In this document: positions 54,377-64,000 of the stretch, piece by piece
Layout of the letters: every line of letters starts with the position of its first letter
Position numbering within the stretch: the first letter of the stretch is position 1
NCBI RefSeq assembly: GCF_000143415.4
Contig: NW_003314261.1
Coordinates: 4,814,691 to 4,878,690, forward strand
Direction: 5' to 3'
From: Selaginella moellendorffii
Lineage: Eukaryota > Streptophyta > Lycopodiopsida > Selaginellales > Selaginellaceae
Length of the DNA stretch: 64,000 bases
Notes under the pieces: generated by a model
The model's database searches: none
What the model was told of the DNA's origin: nothing
The model's input: the letters and a program-made list of their open reading frames with translations, nothing else
Translations under genes and position numbers: made by a program

Positions 54377-55736
54377 ATGAACTCCAGCAGGACACGTCCC
54401 TCGATGGAGCAGCGAGGAGTTCCAAAGTTCCAACTCTTCCTGGCCTTTGTTCTTTCCAATGCCGCCTGCCTTCTCCACGCTGCCAATGTCCCAGCTCTGT
54501 TCATCTTCGGGGACTCGCTCATCGACGTTGGCAATAACAACTACATCAACTCACTCGCCAAAGCCGACGTCCGCTACAATGGTATCGACTACAACCACGG
54601 CGTTCCCACCGGGAGGTTCTGCAATGGTCGCACCATTCCTGATTTCCTCGGTATGGCCAACTTTGCATCCTGCCTGACCTTTCCTCTTGACTTTCAGGCG
54701 AGTACCTCGAAGTCCCCCCACCTCCAGCGTACCTGACCCCCAACTTGACGATCAAAGACATTTCTCGCGGACTAAACTACGCTTCCGGAGCTGGGGGCGT
54801 TCTGGATGCCACTGGAGCAAACTACGTAAGTTCCCACCCCTGTCAAGTACTTCTTCCTCATTGCTGCCTTGTCTTCCAGATTGCCAGGCTCTCGTTCAAC
54901 CAGCAGCTCGTCTACTTCGCCGGCACGAAGCAGCGCTACGTCACGGAGCTGGGAATGGACGCGGCCAACAAGTTCCTGGCGGACTCGATCTATATGGTGG
55001 CCTTCGGAGCAAACGACTATATCAACAACTATCTCGTCACCTTCTCCCCGACCCCGTCGCTGTATAACACATCTCAGTTCCAGGACATGCTGATCTCGAC
55101 GTACTCGCAGCAGATATCCGTGAGTTTTCGATGTCCTTTTCTTTCTCTTTGGTAGTTTCTTCCTTCCGCTGACTTGGTTTCTCTCGCTGGGCAGCGTCTG
55201 TACGACCTCGGAGCCAGGAAAATGGTTGTCTTTGGAGTCGGCCCACTCGGTTGCATTCCCAACCAGCTGATGAGAACCACTGACCAGAAATGCAATCCTC
55301 AAGTAAACAGCTATGTCCAAGGCTTCAACGCGGCACTCCAGAGGCAGCTCAGTGGAATTTTGCTCAAGCAGCTTCCCAAAGTCCGGTTCGCGTACGCACA
55401 TGGCTACGACAGGTTCATCGACATGGTCAAGTCGCCTGCATCATATGGTACGTGTGCCTCTTCACTGAGCAAGCAGTTTTCTACGCGTTGCTTGTTCTCG
55501 CAGGTTTTAAGGTGACGGACGAAGGTTGCTGCGGGCTTGGAAGACTCAATGGCCTCCTCGCTTGCATGCCAATATCAAACCTGTGCAGTAATAGGAAAGA
55601 GTACCTGTTCTGGGATCCTTTCCATCCCACGGAAGCGGCCAACATGGTTATTGCCACCGACTTTTACAACGGGACCACAGCCTATGCGTCGCCAATCAAT
55701 GTCGAAGAGCTTGCATCTGTGTCGGCCGTGGTTTAA
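54377..55736 (+). CDS. GDSL esterase/lipase, secreted
   Basis: This SGNH-fold hydrolase probably acts on extracellular or cuticular esters. Five exons total 1128 bp (375 aa): 54377-54650, 54698-54825, 54880-55119, 55195-55447, 55504-55736. A signal peptide (FQLFLAFVLSNAACLLHA) precedes block I ALFIFGDSLIDVGNNNYINS (catalytic Ser), GRFCNGRTIPDFLGEYL, block II LNYASGAGGVLDATG, block III VAFGANDYINNYL and VVFGVGPLGCIPNQ. The tail DEGCCGLGRLNGLLACMP and YLFWDPFHPTEAANMVIA carries the Asp and His of the triad. Length and intron number are typical for plants. An alternative ATG at 54404 would still keep the signal peptide. Confidence 0.94.
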
Positions 55737-55823
55737 TAGCTCGTTTCAAAGCGAACCCACGCTGTTTTGATCTGAAGAGAGCAATACTTAAAATGGCTTG
55801 AACGAAACTTCTCCAACAGGAAC

Positions 55824-58534
55824 TTACCATGAAAACTTTTGCTTGGCAGCACAGATAAACGCAGTCACGGCTTCCGAAATCTGTAACTGCTGAAAATCCT
55901 TTTGAGTTTCCAGCGGCAGTCTCTTCTTCTGAAAACACAGCCAGCATAAGCTGACTAACAAAGCAGGTATTGTACCTGGTGCTTTGCAGCATCAAATTGG
56001 TGAAACCGTGTGTTGTTTGCTTCTGGAGTTGGAGTCCAAGGACCAATGCCTTCTGTGCGTCGAACTCCGTTAGAAGAAACATTTGGATGTTTATCGTGTA
56101 CAGTATCTTCCCTGCTAAACAAGAGAATAAATTAGAATCACAAACAAAAGCCAGCTTAAACCTCGGCGCTCTTTGCACGTCGGCTGGAGCTGTAGCTGGC
56201 CGTTTCGATTGCTTAGGAATCTGAGAATATAAGAAAACTCTAAGCAAAAGGTTGTAGAGGTGTTGTTAAGGCAAAGCAAAGTACCTCAGCATGATGGTCA
56301 CCCCCGGAGACGAACCTTATCCTTTGTGGGATGAACTTCTTTCCACCATATATCGGATTTAAAGCTCTGAGCTTTCCACCATTGGAGAAGATGGACCACT
56401 TCAACTCCGCTCGCAAGGCACGTCGGTTGGCCCTCGACTGCCTTGTTCGATGGAGCCTGAACGGCCATCGACTTCTCTCTGGAGCCTTCTCAGTACTGAC
56501 CATAGATTCCCGGGCTCTAAGCAGTTCCTGGCCACGCTTGGAGCACAGATCAACCACCTCGGCCAGTTTCGAGGACACCAGAAGGGACTCGTGAACCCCC
56601 TTGAACAAGTCTGTCACGTCCTCCGCGATATTGACACCTTTCTTCTTGAGCTTGAGGAAGCAAGCACGGTTTCGGTTGTCTTCCTGTTCTACAGGCTTCG
56701 CGTTTTCCTGCAAAACCTCCTCTATATCCGCGCCCTCGTAGTCAGACGAGCAAGTGCTTGGTGCATCCTCAGCAGCTTCATTGTTGTCTGGCATGCCATT
56801 CTGAACGTAGTCCTTGAAAACATCGTTCTCTTCCTCGTCGTCGCTCGCTGCCAAATCTTCGTCAACTTCCTTCGCAGCTGGGAGTTTCTTCGGTGATCCC
56901 CCCGACTTTCTTGGTGTGTCGAGCGAGCTTGGAGCAGTGAAACACCTCTTATCCTCGACAAACTTTCTCGTTATAGGAAAATCTACATCCGTTGAGCAGA
57001 CCGCACTATCAACACACGCATGCTGGACTCCCTGGAGATCGGTTGCATTTTCCACCACGCTCTTTCTTGGTGAAAAAGTGTGAAGCTGATTGCTCTGAGC
57101 GTTCGAAGTGTTGTCCGGAAAGACCTTCTCAGCTGCTGCAGCAATCTCAGAAGTGGTATTTACTACCACTGGTGCAGTCACGGGCCTAGCATGGCTGCTA
57201 CTTAAACTATGCTTACTGCTCGTTGATTTCAAGCAGCCTGACGTGAACTCTTCGTCTTTGATCCTCGATTTGGAGCTCCGCAAGTGCAAAGATACCTGCT
57301 CTGTTTCGTCAAAGTTGCTGCTCAGCCCCTTGGTGTCAGCTATATTCAGCTTCGTGTATAAGTTCCTCTCCAGTGCCAGTAGAGCCTTCACACTGGCTTG
57401 TCTAAACCACAGTGGCTTCGCTCTTTCGGACGTCAAAACTGGTCCAGCTGAAGCGGGTCTGAACCGAATTTCCTGTAGCGAGGGCCTGGCCGGAGGAACA
57501 TCTTCCTTATGCAAGTTTTTCTCGTCCTGGTCACAAGCAACGGCACGGTGCTTACTTCCGGCTTTGATAAGCTCTTCGTCATGAAAGGAGTGGCCAAAGT
57601 CGCACGGAGCACCCTGCCAACTCTGCTGCTTACTCTTGCCCCTCTTCGGTGGAGACTCAAACGCAGGACCATCTCGCGAAGAAGACTTGCTACCATCGTC
57701 GACGGAACCGTCCATATCATAGAGCTCACTCTTGCTCCTGGCTTTTCTCGCAGGAGACTCATCTCTAGCAGACCAAGGCCTCTTTGCAAGAAGACTACTC
57801 TCCTTGGCACAGCGACCTTCTCTAGCCGAAAACGGTCTCTCTTGATGCCTGCTTTTACTGCGGGGCTTCTCAAAGCAGTCCTTTTCTCTGGAATACCTCT
57901 CAACGCACTCCCTGCTACAGCTCCTTCCACCACAGCTATTTTCTTTACTACTCCTTCCACTCCACTGCTTACTATTCCTCTTTGCATTCCTCGATCCCCC
58001 GGCAGAACGATTCCATCCTCTTTCTCTGCATTTCTCGAAATCCCTGCTCGACTGTCCTTCCCTGGAAATCCTATCGCTACTACTACAGGTAGCATTCTCG
58101 TGTTTGTCCCTTTCTCTACGTCTGTCTAGACTATTTTGATCCTTGCCAGGATTCTCAGCTCCTCCATCCAAATCCTCACTGATCTTGTTGTATTCCCGGA
58201 TCGTCTCCAGCAGCTCTTCCACGGGATCCTTCGCCGGCCGCTGCGGCTTACGCAAGCACTGCCGCTCGCGAACCCTGTAACCATATAGACCACGCACCTT
58301 GCTCCTGCGCACGAGATCGCTGAAGACATCCAGCTCCATCGGCGCATTGGAGGCGATGAGCCGCAGCAGCACCGGACTGATGTAATGCGGCGCGGAGGAA
58401 TCCGGGCGCCGCCGATGCTGATCCATCCGGGGCGCACAAGCATCTCGATCGTCCCTCCAGCGCTGTGGCGCAGCAGCGCCACTCCTCTCCTTGTAGCGCG
58501 GCGTCGTGGGGAGCGCGATAATCGCCCCTTGCAT
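55824..58534 (-). CDS. Large uncharacterised basic/Ser-rich plant protein
   Basis: Four exons total 2550 bp (849 aa): 58534-56285 (most of the protein), 56220-56162, 56111-55976, 55928-55824. N-terminal segment HYISPVLLRLIASNAPMELD and LVRRSKVRGLYGYRVRERQC looks structured. About residues 120-560 are disordered and rich in Arg, Ser and Lys (RGWNRSAGGSRNAKRNSKQW). Then come an acidic patch (DLAASDDEEENDVFKDYV) and a helical part (DVTDLFKGVHESLLVSSKLA, EVVDLCSKRGQELLRARESM). The small 3' exons give EGIGPWTPTPEANNTRFHQF and LPLETQKDFQQLQISEAVTA. I do not recognise the family; the ordered C-terminal blocks look conserved rather than random. It lies head to tail behind the MAP kinase, 305 bp apart. 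Confidence 0.85.
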
Positions 58535-58839
58535 CGCATCGCCCTAGCTAAGCCCTAGCCCTAAACTTTTGAAGATACGCGCCATAACGGAAATATTCCA
58601 ATACCGTACGGACACAACGGAAGAAAAAGAAAAAAATAATAGAAAGAATTTCTCTTGTTCTTCGTCTCTCTCTTCGTCTCTCTTGTTCTTCGTCTCTTTC
58701 TGCCTCCTCCCCGGTCGATCGATCATCTCGCGCAAACACTCGATATCTTCACCATCAGTTACACAACAGGGATGATCTCATCGTCTTCTTCCATCCTTGT
58801 TCATCGTCTTCGTCGTTGTCTTCCTCAATCGTATTCTCG

Positions 58840-61031
<2,192 letters not shown>

Positions 61032-62814
61032 AGTCTGCGGAGCCCACAAGAAGCAAACGAATCAAAACCACCACCAAGTGAACAGTAAGAAACTACCTAG
61101 CTATGGAAGCTCCAAAGCGGAAAAACAAAATGGAAAAGAGGATAAAACACTCCACTCACTGTCTCACCTTGCGACGCGAATCAGCTCCCTGCTGCATAGC
61201 GTGATGCCCTGTAAGGGATTGCTGCAAGCGCAGGTGGCGCTGAGATCCGGAATTGTTTGGCCCAGACGAGGCCTCTGCTGGAGGAGGAGAATTGTCAACT
61301 TGAGCCAAGCGCCGATTGATCCAATGCCGAAAACCCTCTAAGAGGGTGCCACCCATGTGCTGCCCAGCAATGCCGCGACGCAAGAGCAAGCATCCAGTGA
61401 TGATCCACCGCAGCGGCCCCTCAATCCCCAGGCTTCCCACAAAACATCCTTGTTCTTGACAGCGCTAGCTTCCACAAGCTGGGAATTCCCAAATCGCGGC
61501 ACCCCCCTCGTGTCCCAGATAGAAGAATTCTGGCAATTCGGCGATGGCAACCGGCAGCGGCAACAGCAGGTATCGAACCCCTCCGCCGCTTGTCTCATCC
61601 CCACGCCCTAATCCCGGATTCCCCCAAAATGCAGCTCCTCCCTCGCCCCAGCCGCCGCAAGATCCCTGCGCCGCCCCGAAATATCGATCTCCCTGCTCGG
61701 CCCTAGCCCCGGATCACCAGATCGTGGCACAGCGCCCTCGCCGGCGCCAGATCGAGCGCCACCATACCTATCGCAGACGCGCCGAGGCCAGCCGCGATCT
61801 ACCTAGAGCTCGCGAGGCGCCAGATCAAGCACTCGCCCACCGACGACGCGACGCGCACAAAGAAATGGAAGATGAACGACACACCACCACAGCCAAAGCA
61901 TAAGAAAGAGAGAGGAAGAAAAAAAGGGCAGTAAATCGATTACTTGCCTTTTTTTACTACCACCGTAACACGTGACCTACCTTTTTAAATTCCATGCTGG
62001 CCATCCGACGGCCCTGGCGCCTGCCACCTCCGCGCGCGATTCACCCCGAGCGTCGATAGGAAAATCGTGTCTTTTTACCAATTTACGAATTAATCATTGA
62101 TGCCGAAGCAACGGCCACGATGAACGCTTGTGGTGGAATGGGCAGGCCGGGGTTGACAACGCTCCCAACTGATTGGTTAGCTGCAAAACATGGCTTTATC
62201 GCTGGAGCCACTCACTCTCGCACAACTTACAACTTTTTTTTATATTTCAGGTCAAAATTTTCGGACATTCAAACCATTGCTTTTGTGACTTGATTTGGGT
62301 GCAGGATCCAATCCAAGCCTCCCAATGGCACCAAAACACAAAGGTTTGCGCACCCAAATGTGGAGAATTCCATTTCTTGGCTTTCCAGGCATGCCATAAG
62401 TTGCTTTAAAGAGGCGTTAAACCCTCTTGGTTTTGGAGAGGGACGCGCGACCAAAGCTCCTCACAGGGCTGCATTGCAACAACCCTTCGCAAGGAAAGAA
62501 AAAACTGCCAAAGTTTTGCTGGAAATTCAAGAGTGTTGCACTTGCTTTCCGAGACAATCCAGAAACTTGTGGTACTCTTGCTGCGTGTCTGGCTTTGAGA
62601 AGTCCAGGTGCGGCAGAGTTTTCAGCATGTGCTGCTCTTTTATAAAAACAGCATGGTGGTTGTGAGGAATAGAATCCAGATTTCCATTCCCATTTTGTGT
62701 TTCAAAAACTTTATAGTTGCGATTCAATGAACAAAGAACAGCTAGCTCAGGAGAAGCATATACATATAAATCACACCAATCTTGGCTAGTGCCACTTAAT
62801 AGACTAGCAAGCAA
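61032..62814. other. MAP kinase upstream region and intergenic DNA
   Basis: About 61050-61900 is GC-rich and probably includes the 5' leader and promoter of the kinase gene. A plus-strand ORF at 61544-61903 is Arg/Pro-rich without family resemblance. From 61900 to 62814 I see no feature. Confidence 0.45.
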
Positions 62815-63880
62815 TTATCTTGTTGGCATTTCAGTTTTCTTTAATAAACTAATGGCAATATGCTTAGATTGGTAAATTTTGATAAATTAGCAAAGTAAGT
62901 AAAACAATATTCTTCTGTATTCAAAAGTTGTTTTTTTTCTTGGAACTTTTCTTAACCCTGTTTGAGGAATCTTTAATTTATTAATTTAGGATTTTTACTC
63001 TACTTTAACTCTTCTTAAACAAGTTAACTCAATATATAGTTTGAACAACAAGATCAAAAGATATTTGTGCAAAATACTTTTAATGCTTTCATTTTTTGTT
63101 TAGTTGTGTTTGATTACTATTATACATTAACTAATTTATAAAAAATAACTTTAATTAATTTTTATGGTGTTAACTAGATTATCTTTTTTTAATAATATTT
63201 TATAAATAATCATTACAACTGATTTTTTAGATTAAAAGATTATACTAGAAATTTTATAACCTTTATCTATAAATATAAAATAATAAATGTTAAGAATTTT
63301 TACATAAAATTTATAATGTTTTCAAAATTAAAATTATTCTTTAATTATTTTCTAATTTTTACATTTTTTTTATGATTTTTTAAATTAAAACTCCCATAAA
63401 CCCAATAAATTTAACTGAGATAAAATATTTAATAAAAAAGTGGTATAGGTATAGTGGCAAAGGCCTTTATGAATGACAAAAAATCATATTTATAATAATG
63501 AAATAAGTTATATTAATTATGTTTGTATAAGATATACTAATGAATCATTTTTCATTTAGTTAATTTTTATTTTTATCACTTTTAGATTGGAGTTTTTTAT
63601 ATTTATTAATTAATTTTTATTTTATTTTTTATATTTTAATTATTAAATATGTGATAGATTATAAATCCACTAGCTATATCATTTGCAATTGTGAAAGTAC
63701 AATAGTATCTAAACATTTTTTAAATAAATTGGCTTATAATTTTTAAAACATATGTGCCAAGATTTGAAGAATAAGAAAAAAAAAATTCTTAGCAATTCTC
63801 CACTATTAGTTAGTTAAGTACATTCTATTTTATGCTATTTTGACAATTTAGATTTTAGATTACAGTATTAGCATCAGCAG
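62815..63880. other. Extremely AT-rich block without genes
   Basis: About 1 kb of mostly A/T runs (such as ttaattaatttttat), with no open frame above 60 codons and no visible motif. It is sharply unlike the gene-rich DNA to the left and may be the edge of another repeat island. Confidence 0.6.
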
Positions 63881-64000
63881 TCAAAGCAAAGACAAAACTA
63901 AGAGGAGCAAACAATGCCACTAAAGCCAAGAGCCATGAAGACACACAAGCCAGTGGCCACTGCCAAGAAATGATAATAAGGCATTGCTTGACAAGGATCA

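Noticed and set aside
61544-61903. 119-codon plus-strand frame starting MATGSGNSRY
   Set aside because: It is a GC-rich, Arg/Pro-rich translation without conserved motifs, in the probable promoter/leader of the MAP kinase; not supported as a gene.
62527-62814. 95-codon minus-strand frame
   Set aside because: No recognisable motif, AT-rich surroundings and no splice or promoter signs.

Overview
This is plant nuclear DNA, most likely from a lycophyte of the Selaginella type. The basis is indirect: very short introns (mostly 45-75 bp), compact genes, pentatricopeptide-repeat (PPR) and land-plant-specific families, and gene-rich stretches next to retrotransposon wreckage. The species call is inference. 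A 100-base run of N at 6293-6392 is an assembly gap.

Left part (1-31 kb). A partial cinnamoyl-CoA-reductase-like gene sits at the left edge. After it come nested, decayed retroelements: a Ty3/gypsy remnant (about 1.87-5.67 kb), fragments of two more gypsy integrases (6.7-7.7 kb), a copia element broken by a 1.6 kb non-coding insertion (12.2-16.2 kb), a 683 bp terminal-repeat retrotransposon in miniature (16571-17253), a second copia integrase fragment (17.5-18.2 kb) and a gypsy gag-protease remnant (20.8-22.2 kb). A complete but decayed 4.5 kb copia element (25820-30332), with 87 bp LTRs and a perfect 5 bp target duplication, sits inside a gene copy.

Segmental duplication (9.2-36 kb). Three broken copies of a 2-oxoglutarate/Fe(II) oxygenase-like gene lie on the + strand (9.2-11.1, 24.0-31.1 and 31.8-33.9 kb). 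The second and third are each preceded by a minus-strand fragment of a PPR gene, and an intact 561-codon PPR gene (34261-35946) follows. No copy keeps a complete iron-binding triad.

Gene-rich right part (34-61 kb). In order: PPR protein; ferrochelatase with a chlorophyll-binding-like tail; a small coiled-coil protein; ribosomal protein eL20; an APRR2-like pseudo-response-regulator/GARP factor with a damaged receiver domain; a small plant-specific protein; a four-CBS-domain protein; polyprenol reductase; an ERF transcription factor; a tRNA; dolichyl-phosphate glucosyltransferase (ALG5); a violaxanthin de-epoxidase-related protein; a GDSL lipase; a large uncharacterised protein; and a TDY-type MAP kinase. 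For eight multi-exon genes I worked out the exon borders by hand, and the summed coding length is divisible by three in every case. Polyprenol reductase makes dolichol, and ALG5 charges dolichyl phosphate with glucose for N-glycosylation, so two steps of one ER pathway lie within 6 kb; this may be chance. Four gene pairs are arranged head to head with 230-390 bp between start codons. The last kilobase or so is extremely AT-rich with no recognisable gene.
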